Origin: Chlamydiota bacterium
Lineage (GTDB): Bacteria > Chlamydiota > Chlamydiia > Chlamydiales > SM23-39
NCBI GenBank assembly: GCA_027366035.1
Contig: DAHXLK010000011.1
Location: forward strand, 1 to 34,706
Reading direction: 5' to 3'
Length of the DNA stretch: 34,706 bases
Under the pieces are notes generated by a model, which ran no database searches, was not told the origin of the DNA, and saw only the letters and a list, made by a program, of their open reading frames with translations. Shown here piece after piece: positions 8,346 through 16,835 of the stretch; position 1 is the first letter of the stretch, and each line of letters begins with the position of its first letter. The translations under genes were made by a program, and so were the position numbers.

Positions 8346-8715
8346 GAGTGTTGTTATTGAAAACAGCCTTTTTACACTGCAAAAAATTGAAAAATCGACA
8401 TTTCGATTCCAACAGACCTAAAATTATCTTTCACCTGATTTTTAAAATTCTTTCCTAATAATTAAAATTGTTGAAATCTCCGCTTTGGCATTAAAATTTT
8501 AGCCTTGCAAAGCCGGTTTGATTTTTTTTGAAAGTGACATATCCTACCGAGGTATAGACACTTTTAAAAAGATCAAGTTCGAGGAAGCTAGGGTAAAATT
8601 TTAACGGGAAAGCGGAGATTTCAACAGTCTCAACATGTAAAGCGGCTTTACATTTTTCTCAGCAACCTATAAAATCATTTTAAATTTTGTAAAAAATCCA
8701 CTATCCTTTTTCTTT
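8346..8715. other. Intergenic region between divergent porin and thrS genes
   Basis: This 370-bp spacer must carry promoters for the porin pair (-) and thrS (+). Apart from the repeat at 8469-8626 I see only AT-rich sequence. No leader peptide, T-box or strong ribosome binding site is visible before thrS, whose start follows a pyrimidine-rich run. Confidence 0.5.
8469..8626 (+). repeat. Dispersed palindromic repeat with perfect 18-bp arms
   Basis: The outer arms tgttgaaatctccgcttt and aaagcggagatttcaaca pair perfectly over 18 bp. They differ from the arms of the copy at 6525 at several positions, and the changes occur on both sides together. The core (gccggtttgatttttttt, acatatcctaccgaggtata) is shared with the family. 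The outermost ggg/ccc bases are lost. It lies in the divergent promoter region. Confidence 0.9.
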
Positions 8716-10635
8716 ATGCATATTAAAGTAGATAGTAAAAAAAAGCTGGAGCTTCCAGAGGGGAGCTCAGCGAAAGACTTAGCAGAAAAGTTGCATCTAA
8801 CAGAACCGGATCAAGCAGTCGTAGTTACCATCAATGGTGCTTTACGAGACCTCTCTTATCCTTTAACAGATCAAGATGAAGTAAAGTTTTTCTCTTTTCA
8901 TGATCAGGAAGGCAGGGAAGTTTTTTGGCATAGTTCTGCTCATGTATTAGCGCAGGCAATACTCCGCCTATGGCCGGATGCCAAACCTACGATTGGCCCC
9001 CCTATCGAAAATGGTTTTTACTATGACTTTGCTAATCTAACTCTTTCTGAACAAGACTTTGAAAAAATCGAGCAAGAAGTAGAAAAAATCTTAAAAGAAA
9101 ACCTCAATCCGGAACGGATAGAGTTTGCTAGCAAAAATGAAGCCTTAAAAGCTTTTGCCGGAAATCCCTACAAATGCGAGCTTATTCATGGGTTCGAAGA
9201 GTATCCAATTAGCGCCTATCGACAAGGGGAGTTTTTTGATCTTTGCCGGGGACCTCATATAGCTAATTTATCTAAAATTAAAGCTTTTAAGATTTTGAAA
9301 ACTTCAGGTGCCTATTGGAAAGGAGACCCTAAAAGGGAGATGTTAACTCGTATCTATGCAATATCTTTTCCTGACAAGAAACGTCTTAAGGAATATTTAT
9401 ATTTTTTAGAAGAAGCTAAAAAACGTGACCATAGAATTTTAGGAAAACAGCTAAACCTTTTCTCTTTAAAAGAAGAGGCTCCGGGAATGCCTTTTATTCA
9501 TCCAAAAGGTCTTATCATTTGGAATGCCTTAATTGATTTTTTAAAAGAGTGTTTGCAAGATGGCTACGTAGAAATCAAAACGCCGATGATGATGAGCAAG
9601 GAGTTATGGGAGCGATCCGGACACTGGTCTCACTATAAAGAAAATATGTATCTCTCACAAATAGAAGAACGAGAGTTTGCTATTAAGCCAATGAATTGCC
9701 CGGGATGTATGTTATACTATCTCTCCACCATCCACAGTTATCGAGATCTTCCTTTGCGCGTGGCAGAAATTGGGCATGTCCACCGTTTTGAACCTTCGGG
9801 TGCATTAAATGGCCTTTTTCGCGTTCGAAGCTTTCACCAAGATGATGCCCATCTTTTTATGAGAGATAGCGATATTAAAGAAGAGATCACAGGGCTTCTC
9901 CGCCTGACTGACAAAATTTATATGACATTAGGTCTTTCTTATCGTTTAGAACTATCCACACGCCCTGAAAAAGAAAAAACAATTGGATCCGACCAAGCTT
10001 GGGAAATAGCGACACAAGGACTGAAACAGGCTCTAGATGAATGGGGACATTCCTATAAAGTTAATGAAGGCGAAGGGGCTTTTTATGGACCAAAAATTGA
10101 TATTCACATAAGAGATGCTCTACAAAGACATTGGCAATGTGGTACTATTCAGTTGGATATGTCTCTACCGGAAAAATTTCACTTAACCTACATCGATAAT
10201 GATGGGCTACAAAAAAAGCCTATTATGCTTCATCGAGCGATTTTTGGATCCGTGGAACGGATGCTTGGGATATTAATCGAACATTTTTCCGGAAAATTTC
10301 CTTTCTGGTTAAGCCCATATCCTATTCGCATTTTACCTGTTGCAGATAGGCATGTCGAATATGCCTATAGCGTACGCAAGAAATTACAAAAAGCTGGGCT
10401 GATATCCGATATTGATGCTACAAATGAATCGGTAAGTAAAAAAATTCGTAATGCACAGTTGTTGAAAATCAATTATATATTAACCGTGGGTGATAAAGAG
10501 GTGGAAAGTAGCAATATTTCTTTACGGACAAGAGATGGTGTGGTTCATGGTGTTATCGAAGTATCCTCTTTTTTAGAAAAAGTGTTAAAAGAAAAAGAAA
10601 ATAGAGAGCTTCGCACCCCTTTTTCCTCTATGTAA
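8716..10635 (+). CDS. thrS: Threonyl-tRNA synthetase
   Basis: The 639-residue class II synthetase charges tRNA-Thr. Domains in order are TGS (about 1-65), the editing domain with HSSAHVLAQA near 75 and its Cys/His partner region near 180, the catalytic core (about 240-535) and the anticodon-binding domain (about 540-630). Zinc-site Cys lies in MNCPGCM near 329. Motif 2 (EIGHVHRFEPSGAL near 352) and motif 3 (HRAIFGSVERMLGI near 510) are intact. Length matches bacterial ThrRS. It is followed 11 bases later by parA and then the pGP6-D-like gene, the order known from C. trachomatis CT581-CT583. Confidence 0.97.
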   Translation: MHIKVDSKKKLELPEGSSAKDLAEKLHLTEPDQAVVVTINGALRDLSYPLTDQDEVKFFSFHDQEGREVFWHSSAHVLAQAILRLWPDAKPTIGPPIENGFYYDFANLTLSEQDFEKIEQEVEKILKENLNPERIEFASKNEALKAFAGNPYKCELIHGFEEYPISAYRQGEFFDLCRGPHIANLSKIKAFKILKTSGAYWKGDPKREMLTRIYAISFPDKKRLKEYLYFLEEAKKRDHRILGKQLNLFSLKEEAPGMPFIHPKGLIIWNALIDFLKECLQDGYVEIKTPMMMSKELWERSGHWSHYKENMYLSQIEEREFAIKPMNCPGCMLYYLSTIHSYRDLPLRVAEIGHVHRFEPSGALNGLFRVRSFHQDDAHLFMRDSDIKEEITGLLRLTDKIYMTLGLSYRLELSTRPEKEKTIGSDQAWEIATQGLKQALDEWGHSYKVNEGEGAFYGPKIDIHIRDALQRHWQCGTIQLDMSLPEKFHLTYIDNDGLQKKPIMLHRAIFGSVERMLGILIEHFSGKFPFWLSPYPIRILPVADRHVEYAYSVRKKLQKAGLISDIDATNESVSKKIRNAQLLKINYILTVGDKEVESSNISLRTRDGVVHGVIEVSSFLEKVLKEKENRELRTPFSSM

Positions 10636-10646
10636 AGGACTATGTT

Positions 10647-11429
10647 ATGCCAATCATTGCTGTAGCTAGTTTTAAAGGGGGAACAGCTAAAACATCTACC
10701 AGCCTACATATTGCGTCTGCTCTAACCCAGTTTCATAATAAAAAGGTCTTGATTATCGATTTTGATGCCCAAGCTAATCTAACTACTGGCTTAGGCTACG
10801 ATCCTGATGAACAAGATAGTATGGCTCCGGTACTACAAGGAGAAAAAAGTATCGATCAAGTTATACTGAATACCGGCGTTTCTAATTTAGATATTATTCC
10901 TGCTGATACCTGGTTGGAAAGAGTGGAAGTTACCGGGGCCCTTGCTGCAGACCGGTATTCTCATGAAAGGCTAAAAGAAATTTTATCTCACCTCTCTTAT
11001 GACTATATACTTATCGACACCCCACCCTCTCTTTGTTGGCTCACCGAATCTGCCTTAATTGCTGCAAAATATGCTCTCGTATGTGCTACTCCCGAGTTCT
11101 ATAGCATTAAAGGGCTACAACGTCTCGCTATTTTCATGAATAACATAGCGGAAAGACATACGCTGAAAGTGCTTGGTATTGTGCTATCTTTTTGGAATCC
11201 AAGAGGGAAGAGCAACCATTCTTTTTTGGAGGTTATTGAAAACACCTTTCCGGGAAAGGTTCTATCCTCTAAAGTGAGAAGAGATATTTCCATATCTGAG
11301 GCCTCTATATTTGGCAAGCCGATTTTTCTTACCTCACCCAAATCCAGGGCCTCTTTGGACTATATCGCCTTGACGAAAGAATTACTTAAAAGAATGCAAG
11401 CTCAAGATATATTAGAAATAGGAGTATAA
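10647..11429 (+). CDS. ParA/MinD-family ATPase (chlamydial pGP5-D-like)
   Basis: The 260-residue protein carries the deviant Walker A motif KGGTAKTSTS at residues 10-19, the Walker A' region IIDFDAQANLTTGLG, and Walker B IDTPPS near 122. It belongs to the ParA family of partition ATPases and corresponds by position and length to chlamydial CT582, the chromosomal relative of plasmid protein pGP5-D. ParA proteins bind DNA nonspecifically as ATP dimers and move partner complexes. Here the partner is probably the next gene, nine bases downstream, rather than a classical ParB. No parS-like sites were recognised. Confidence 0.92.
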   Translation: MPIIAVASFKGGTAKTSTSLHIASALTQFHNKKVLIIDFDAQANLTTGLGYDPDEQDSMAPVLQGEKSIDQVILNTGVSNLDIIPADTWLERVEVTGALAADRYSHERLKEILSHLSYDYILIDTPPSLCWLTESALIAAKYALVCATPEFYSIKGLQRLAIFMNNIAERHTLKVLGIVLSFWNPRGKSNHSFLEVIENTFPGKVLSSKVRRDISISEASIFGKPIFLTSPKSRASLDYIALTKELLKRMQAQDILEIGV

Positions 11430-11438
11430 AGAAAAAAT

Positions 11439-12188
11439 ATGGGGAAATTTCAGGCTCTTTTAAATTTAAGATTGAAGCAAAAAGATGCCCAAAATCCAAA
11501 GATGACGGCTTTAGCGGAAAAAACGAGTACTGGAAATCTTTCCAGTTTTTCCGGTGTTTTTCGAGTGACAGCTTTATCGGAGAAGGAAAAGGATCAAATC
11601 ACAGCTATTTTACAGGATTTTAAAACCGATGAACGGTATGACGTTCATAATGATTTAAATGCTCTTATAGCAATTACTTCTGAAGTAAAAGCCATCACAA
11701 ATCAAGCTGTTATTCTTCATGGAGAAAGAATAAAAAAAGCGCAAGAAATTTTAAAAGGGTATCGAGATGGAGCCTTTACCTCATGGCTCATAGCTACCTA
11801 TGGCAATAGGCAAACTCCTTATAATTTTCTCCAGTATTATGAATTTTATATAGCGATGCCTCAAACCTTGCATCCGATTATCGATGAAATGCCAAGACAA
11901 GCGGTATATACTTTAGCCAGTCGCTCAGGAGAAATCGATAAAAAACAAGAGATTATCTCTGCCTATAAAGGGCAACCCAAAAAAGAGCTCCTCTTTACCA
12001 TAAGACAGCTATTCCCCCTTTCTCCAACAGATAAAAGGCTTCCTAATGTCGCAAGCCAAGTGTTACATCTTTTAACCAAAGCAAAGATCATAATTCAAAG
12101 TGCTCATTGTAATCCGACTAGAGAACAAAAAGAAAAAATAATAGCCGTCATTCAATTTTTAGAAAAAATCATTACTAACTCACCTTAG
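11439..12188 (+). CDS. pGP6-D-like protein (chlamydial plasmid virulence-protein family)
   Basis: The 249-residue protein follows parA and matches the position and length of CT583, the chromosomal relative of plasmid-encoded pGP6-D (about 247 residues). Visible features are a basic N-terminus, an ALIAITSEVKAI helix near residue 72, NRQTPYNFLQYYEFYIAMPQ near 127-146 and a mostly helical C-terminal half. The middle resembles the helical DNA-binding regions of ParB-like proteins, but that is inference. It is the last gene of the thrS cluster; degraded mobile DNA begins right after its stop. Confidence 0.82.
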   Translation: MGKFQALLNLRLKQKDAQNPKMTALAEKTSTGNLSSFSGVFRVTALSEKEKDQITAILQDFKTDERYDVHNDLNALIAITSEVKAITNQAVILHGERIKKAQEILKGYRDGAFTSWLIATYGNRQTPYNFLQYYEFYIAMPQTLHPIIDEMPRQAVYTLASRSGEIDKKQEIISAYKGQPKKELLFTIRQLFPLSPTDKRLPNVASQVLHLLTKAKIIIQSAHCNPTREQKEKIIAVIQFLEKIITNSP

Positions 12189-12406
12189 GGCTTATTCGTA
12201 AATAACTTTTAGAGCTGCATAGAGAAAAAAGTGGGTTTTTCATACGTAAAAAATTGATTGATTTGGGGCCTTATTGCGTAAAAAAATGCAATACTTCTTT
12301 AAGACCATCATCTAAGCTGCGACCCATTGTCCTTTAGGCATTCCTGATCCCGACTTTGACACTTGATGCGCAAGTGTCAAATAACTAGATTGTTGAGATC
12401 AAGATT
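12189..12406. other. Non-coding debris between pGP6-D-like gene and transposase remnant
   Basis: No intact gene is visible. Two similar strings (gggcttattcgtaaataa near 12188 and gggccttattgcgtaaaaaa near 12266) may be insertion-sequence end fragments. On the minus strand a short open tail ending SGSGMPKGQWVAA lies near 12320-12365 and may be a remnant of another gene. A perfect inverted repeat sits at 12355-12381. Confidence 0.4.
12355..12381. repeat. Perfect 11-bp inverted repeat
   Basis: The arms tttgacacttg and caagtgtcaaa flank a 5-base loop. No T tract follows on either strand, so it is not a standard terminator. It may be an operator-like palindrome or a decayed element end. Confidence 0.6.
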
Positions 12407-12616
12407 TCAGGCAAAACATTCTGTTTTTGCAGCTGTTACTCGCTCTGTTGAAATGCCAAGTATTTGAAAAATTTTCTCAGCATCTGAGCAAAGCCTGGAT
12501 TGCATTTGTGCTTCTTTCTTTGTTGATTGATCTTCAAAAATTGTTGTGTGCACCTGACCTAGAGCGTATCTGATCCGATCAGGGGTAAGATCAAAGTTTT
12601 TTTCCGAAGTAACCAT
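12407..12616 (-). pseudogene. C-terminal remnant of a transposase (possibly IS1634-like)
   Basis: A 69-codon open tail contains LTPDRIRYALGQVHTTIFED and, near its end, IFQILGIS. This layout resembles the C-terminus of IS1634/IS4-type DDE transposases. The catalytic part is absent. The frame is interrupted on its upstream side exactly where group II intron sequence begins (about 12617-12637). It is read as a fragment left by deletion between two mobile elements. The family assignment rests on memory of similar tails and is uncertain. Confidence 0.42.
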
Positions 12617-12637
12617 TCCTGACCTTGCCCTAAAAAC

Positions 12638-13252
12638 GTGCGCTCAATGGAAGCGGGAAAACGGGTAATGGATACAATCACCCGATTTCTCGAAAAGAAA
12701 CTCAAACTAAAGGTCAACAAGGAGAAAAGCTGTGTGACTCATGTCGCACAGCGCAAATTTCTTGGATATCGTATATACCATGGAGGAAAACTTACGATAG
12801 CTCCTCAAAGTATAAAACGATTCAAAGAGAAAATCCTTGAAAAGACAAAGAGACGAATCGCAAAACCGCTGGAGGAAATAGCCAAAGAACTGACACCTCT
12901 GCTCAGAGGATGGGTTAATTATTCCCAACACATCGAAGGAGGGCAGATACTCTCAGAACTAGACGGATGGATCCGACGAAGACTAAGAGCGATCAAGCTC
13001 CAGCAGCTGAAGAGCCCTTGGACTATAGTAAAATTTTTACAGGAACAAGGAGTCACGTCTGAAACGAGTTGGAAAATGGCCAAATCCGGGAAAGGGAAGT
13101 GGAGACTGGCGAGGACAGCGGGTGCGCAACGTGGGATGAGAAATAAATGGTTGGAAATGCAGGGATACACTCCTCTGCGAAAGCTATGGGAAGAGCTGAC
13201 AGGGAACTTAGAAGAAACCGCCGTATACGGAACCGTACGTACGGTGGTGTGA
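12638..13252 (+). pseudogene. Group II intron reverse transcriptase/maturase, 5'-truncated
   Basis: The remaining 204 codons begin inside the reverse transcriptase domain, just after the missing YADD active site (YVRS is usually followed by xxAG, here VRSMEAGKRVM). They continue through KFLGYRI, the thumb/maturase X domain (LTPLLRGWVNYSQ near residue 88), and a C-terminal region with GKGKWRLART and MRNKWLEMQGY. No HNH endonuclease domain follows, as in endonuclease-lacking intron classes. The frame ends within domain V of the intron RNA, which is normal for this layout. With no catalytic palm and no 5' intron half it cannot be mobile. GTG 12638 is simply where the frame opens, not a true start. 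Confidence 0.88.
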
Positions 13253-13287
13253 GAGGACGGGAATCGCGAGGCTCCCTCCTACTCGAT
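13217..13287 (+). ncRNA. Group II intron domains V and VI (3' end of a broken intron)
   Basis: Domain V (13217-13248) folds as a 9-bp stem (ACCGCCGTA with TACGGTGGT), a two-base CG bulge, then TACG/CGTA with a GAAC loop. The CGC triad with its G-U wobble is present. Domain VI (about 13250-13284) pairs GAGAGGA-GGG with CCC-TCCT-CTC, leaving a bulged A at 13281 as branch point, six bases before the predicted intron end at 13287 (CTCGAT). The 5' domains are missing, so it cannot splice. Confidence 0.85.
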
Positions 13288-13348
13288 AAGATCAAATCCG
13301 GGGAAGCAAGGATAAAATTTTAACCAAATGGGAGATTTCAACAGCCCC
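13288..13348 (+). repeat. Right half of dispersed palindromic repeat, cut by intron
   Basis: Starting directly at the predicted intron 3' boundary, the sequence aagatcaaatccggggaagc through accaaatgggagatttcaac and agcccc matches the right half of the family (compare 21230-21298). The left half is absent. The intron had therefore entered the repeat at aaa/aagatc, and the other half was later lost by deletion. Confidence 0.85.
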
Positions 13349-13353
13349 TTAAG

Positions 13354-13599
13354 TCAATAACTATAAGAATCGTTACCGCTACTAGCGGCTATTCCTGCGA
13401 CAATTGCAATGACTAAGGCAGTGGACAAACCTATTGTCCACGACCAATTGCAGCAGTTGTAATTTTGAATAGGTGCAGGTGGACAAGAAGTAGGCTGAGA
13501 GCTTCTGCATTGAGAAACTAAGGGTGTCTTTTCAAAAGTAAAGAGCTCTTCTTCGGCAGAAAGAGAGCAGATGAGCAAGAGGGAGAGTAGGTATCTCAT
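13354..13599 (-). CDS. Small Cys-containing exported or membrane protein
   Basis: The 81-residue protein starts with MRYLLSLLLICSLSAEE, a signal peptide with a Cys at position 11 but no standard lipobox. The middle holds Cys- and Pro-rich segments (CRSSQPTSCPPAP, NYNCCNW). A hydrophobic helix follows near residues 55-71 (ALVIAIVAGIAAS), then a short Ser/Tyr tail. It would sit in the inner membrane with a small Cys-rich periplasmic part. It ends five bases from the repeat half and is divergent from the V-ATPase operon. I recognise no family; disulfide-bonded envelope proteins are common in chlamydiae, which is only a hint. Confidence 0.6.
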   Translation of the reverse strand: MRYLLSLLLICSLSAEEELFTFEKTPLVSQCRSSQPTSCPPAPIQNYNCCNWSWTIGLSTALVIAIVAGIAASSGNDSYSY

Positions 13600-13680
13600 A
13601 TTTGGGAGTATAAAAATTTTATCAGAAAAAAATCTACTCCAAAATAATCCATATTGTTAGTCTAAGTACGGATATTTTTT

Positions 13681-14307
13681 ATGAAACAGCCGGAAACAGG
13701 GAAAAGTAAAATTCAAAAGATATGCGATATTTTAAAACTCGAGACGATCGAGCCTGCTCAGCAAGAGGCGAAAGAAATTATCGAAAATGCCCATATGATG
13801 GCAAAGGAAATTATCGAAAAGGCAAAAATAGATGCTGAAAAAATATTGATAGAAACTTCAAAGGAAATAGAGAAAAAGCTGCAGGTATGTCAAGCCTCTT
13901 TAAACCTTGCTTGTAGGCAAGGTATCGATCTTTTAAAACAAAACATTGAACAGACACTTTTCCTCCCTACCGTCGAAGATCTTGCTAAAAATGCCCTTTC
14001 AGAAAAAGAGGTTATAGCTAAATTGGTGGGTGCATTGGTGACGGCGATAGAAAAAGAGGGGATAGATAGCGACCTTACCTTATATATTGGCAAAGCTATT
14101 TCGGCAACACAGTTAGCCTCCCTACTTACTGCTAAAATTTTAGAAAAGCTTTCGGATAAGGTCCCTATTGCAGCCGATTTTCCTGCAGGAATGAAGCTAT
14201 ATCTTCGCAACAAAAAAATCACCCTGGATTTTTCTGATGAGGCGGTAAAAGAGCTTCTTGCGGCTTTTGTTTCTAAAGAACTTCGGGAGAAGCTATTTCA
14301 TGCATAA
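13681..14307 (+). CDS. atpE: V-type ATP synthase subunit E
   Basis: The 208-residue protein has an N-terminal coiled-coil (AKEIIENAHMMAKEIIEKAK near residues 30-50) and a compact C-terminal domain, the layout of the peripheral stalk subunit E. The stalk holds the catalytic A3B3 head still against rotation. It is the first gene of the seven-gene operon and matches chlamydial CT310 in place and length. No strong ribosome binding site is visible before the ATG. The operon promoter must lie in the 81 bases between it and the divergent small gene. Confidence 0.92.
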   Translation: MKQPETGKSKIQKICDILKLETIEPAQQEAKEIIENAHMMAKEIIEKAKIDAEKILIETSKEIEKKLQVCQASLNLACRQGIDLLKQNIEQTLFLPTVEDLAKNALSEKEVIAKLVGALVTAIEKEGIDSDLTLYIGKAISATQLASLLTAKILEKLSDKVPIAADFPAGMKLYLRNKKITLDFSDEAVKELLAAFVSKELREKLFHA

Positions 14308-14310
14308 ATT

Positions 14311-15078
14311 ATGGCCTATTATTTTGTAATAACCTCACTGCCTCCCCTTATTTTGGGAACTGCTGCAGAGATCTCTTTTGAGGAGTTTCAACGGCTAGTA
14401 CGGTTAAATATCTACAAAAAAAATAGCCCCTGTCTTCAGTTATTTTATACTTATATCAACATTCGAAATATGCGGGCTTTTTGGCTTGAAGAGCCTTTTG
14501 ACCCCCGAGGGACCCTGTCAGAAAAAGAGATGGAAGAGTCCCTTTTGGTACGGACACTTATGCCCCCATTTGTCTTTGATTTTTTAGACAGGTATGAATC
14601 GACACAGGATCGTCTCCGTTACTTTGCCGACCTCTACGCCAATTTTTTTCGCTATGCCATCGGAAAAGGGGACGGTTTTATCCATAAGTATTTTTCCCTA
14701 GAGAGGGAGGTTCGGCTTATCGTAACTGCATTGAGAGCCAATCTTTTTAAAAAAGATATTGTAAAAGAAATGCAGTTTGAAGATCCCAAAGATCCTTTCA
14801 TCGCTCATATTTTAGCGCAGAAAGATATGCAGACTTATGATCCGCCAAAAGAGTATGAAAGGCTAAAAGGGATTTTTGAAGAATTTCAAGAACAACCCTC
14901 CAAATTAGCCCTTGCCTTTTTAGAATTTACCTTTGAAAAGATTGCCGAATTAGAAGAGAATTACCCTCCATTTTCTATAGATGCCGTCCTCGGTTATATG
15001 GTGAGGCTCTATATTTGGGAAAATTGGCATAAACTAGATGAAACTCAAGGAAAAACAATAGTAGATCTTATCGCATGA
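14311..15078 (+). CDS. V-type ATPase subunit C-like protein (DUF2764)
   Basis: The 255-residue protein starts MAYYFVITSLPPLILG, the typical opening of the DUF2764 family found only in bacterial V-ATPase operons, and corresponds to CT309. By operon position it replaces subunit C/d, which links the rotor shaft to the membrane ring. It is rich in Phe, Tyr and acidic residues and predicted all helical. It starts three bases after atpE and overlaps atpA by four bases, indicating translational coupling. Confidence 0.86.
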   Translation: MAYYFVITSLPPLILGTAAEISFEEFQRLVRLNIYKKNSPCLQLFYTYINIRNMRAFWLEEPFDPRGTLSEKEMEESLLVRTLMPPFVFDFLDRYESTQDRLRYFADLYANFFRYAIGKGDGFIHKYFSLEREVRLIVTALRANLFKKDIVKEMQFEDPKDPFIAHILAQKDMQTYDPPKEYERLKGIFEEFQEQPSKLALAFLEFTFEKIAELEENYPPFSIDAVLGYMVRLYIWENWHKLDETQGKTIVDLIA

Positions 15079-16835
15079 AATTAGAGGGAAGTACCGGATC
15101 CGGAATGGTAGTTGCCGCTTTAGGCAATCTTATGGAAGTAGAGTTTCAAGGAGATATTTGCCAAGGGGAAATGGCGATGATCCATTTAGGCAACCTTAAA
15201 TTGGCTGCAGAAGTGATCGAGATAGCCGGAAATATTGCAAAAATCCAGGTGTTTGAAGATACCCGTGGGATCAAACTGGGATGCCCCGTCACTTTTTTAG
15301 GAAATCTACTGCAAGCGGAACTCGCTCCGGGCCTCCTCACTTCGATCTTTGATGGGCTACAAAATCCATTAGAACAAGTAGCTAGCGTAAGTGGCCTTTT
15401 CCTCTCACGAGGGGTCTACCTGCCTCCTTTAGATCGTAAGAGAAAATGGGGCTTTACCCCGGTAGCAAAAATAGGAGATTCTCTAATAAGGGGTGATTCT
15501 TTGGGCTGGGTTCCTGAAGAGAGATGCAAGCACCAAATTATGCTTCCTTTTTCTTACCTTGGAACGTACAAGGTGGTATCTATTGTCTCTTCGGGGTCCT
15601 ATACTATCGAAGAGCCGCTGGCTACCGTTATCGATAGCAATGGCAAAGAGCATACCCTCAATATGTTACAAAAATGGCCGATAAAATTCCCCCTTCGGCA
15701 AGGGGAAAAAATTAAACCATCGAAAATGATGGAGACAGGTCTTAGGATTTTAGATACCCAGTTTCCTCTTTTAAAAGGAGGAACTTTTGCGTCTCCCGGA
15801 CCTTTTGGGGCCGGAAAAACCGTATTGCAGCACCACCTTTCTAAATATTCTTCGGTAGATATTGTCGTCATTGTCGCTTGCGGAGAAAGGGCGGGAGAGG
15901 TGGTGGAAGTGTTAAGGACGTTTCCCCATCTTATCGATGAAAAAACCAATGAACCTTTGATCAAAAGAACGGTGATGATTTGCAATACCTCATCGATGCC
16001 GGTTTCGGCAAGGGAGGCTTCTGTCTATATGGGGATAACTATTGCCGAATACTATAGACAGATGGGAATCGATATCCTCCTTTTGGCAGATTCGACGTCG
16101 AGATGGGCACAGGCCATGCGGGAGATGTCGGGCAGGTTAGAAGAGATTCCGGGAGAAGAGGCATTTCCCGCTTACTTAGCTTCGAGGATCTCTAGCTTTT
16201 ACGAAAGGGCAGGAGCGGTCCGACTCAATAATCAGATGATCGGAAGTTTGACCATAGGGGGCACCGTCTCTCCTGCAGGGGGTAATTTTGAAGAGCCGGT
16301 TACCCAGGCAACCCTTTCCATTGTAGGTGCCTTCCTCGGCCTTTCTAAGGCTAGGTCCGACGCCAGAAGATATCCGGCTATTGATCCCCTCATCTCCTGG
16401 ACAAAATATCTCGATCAGGTAGGGATAGAGCTAGAAAAAAAATTACCGGGATGGACCGATAAGGTCAAACGGATCTCTAGAATTTTACGAGAAGGAGATG
16501 AAATCGGAAAGAGGATGGAGGTAGTAGGAGAGGAGGGGACAGCGATCGAAGACATGGTAACTTATTTAAAGTCAGAGCTTTACGAAATATGTTACCTGCA
16601 ACAAAACGCTTTTGATAAAGAAGATTCCTATTGTAGTCTAGATAGACAGATCGAGCTATTTAAGCTTTTACATGAGATTTACAATTTATCCTTTCATTTT
16701 GATTCCCATGATGAGGCAAGGGCCTATTTTTTAACTTTGCAGAGTGAAATTAAAAATTTGAACTATTTACCTTTTCGACAAGACAACTACCTGCTTGCTA
16801 AAAAGGCCATTGAAGAAAAAATAAAAATGATATGA
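15075..16835 (+). CDS. atpA: V-type ATP synthase catalytic subunit A
   Basis: The 586-residue catalytic subunit carries the P-loop [11 protein letters not shown] near residues 240-250, [10 protein letters not shown] just after, and [21 protein letters not shown] near 337-357. The long insert (non-homologous region) between the N-terminal barrel and the P-loop, which separates V/A-type A from F-type beta, is present. Three copies with subunit B form the head that hydrolyses or makes ATP. It overlaps both neighbours by four bases. Confidence 0.96.
   Translation: MKLEGSTGSGMVVAALGNLMEVEFQGDICQGEMAMIHLGNLKLAAEVIEIAGNIAKIQVFEDTRGIKLGCPVTFLGNLLQAELAPGLLTSIFDGLQNPLEQVASVSGLFLSRGVYLPPLDRKRKWGFTPVAKIGDSLIRGDSLGWVPEERCKHQIMLPFSYLGTYKVVSIVSSGSYTIEEPLATVIDSNGKEHTLNMLQKWPIKFPLRQGEKIKPSKMMETGLRILDTQFPLLKGGTFASPGPFGAGKTVLQHHLSKYSSVDIVVIVACGERAGEVVEVLRTFPHLIDEKTNEPLIKRTVMICNTSSMPVSAREASVYMGITIAEYYRQMGIDILLLADSTSRWAQAMREMSGRLEEIPGEEAFPAYLASRISSFYERAGAVRLNNQMIGSLTIGGTVSPAGGNFEEPVTQATLSIVGAFLGLSKARSDARRYPAIDPLISWTKYLDQVGIELEKKLPGWTDKVKRISRILREGDEIGKRMEVVGEEGTAIEDMVTYLKSELYEICYLQQNAFDKEDSYCSLDRQIELFKLLHEIYNLSFHFDSHDEARAYFLTLQSEIKNLNYLPFRQDNYLLAKKAIEEKIKMI

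Noticed and set aside
12355..12381. Inverted repeat as terminator of the pGP6-D-like gene
   Set aside because: No T tract follows on either strand, and it lies about 170 bases beyond the stop.
12638..13252. Maturase frame read as an intact gene
   Set aside because: The active-site YADD palm and all upstream domains are missing and the frame starts at a junction, so it is a remnant.
15599..15985. Open frame antisense to atpA (128 codons)
   Set aside because: It lies entirely within the conserved P-loop region of atpA and has no protein-like pattern of its own.
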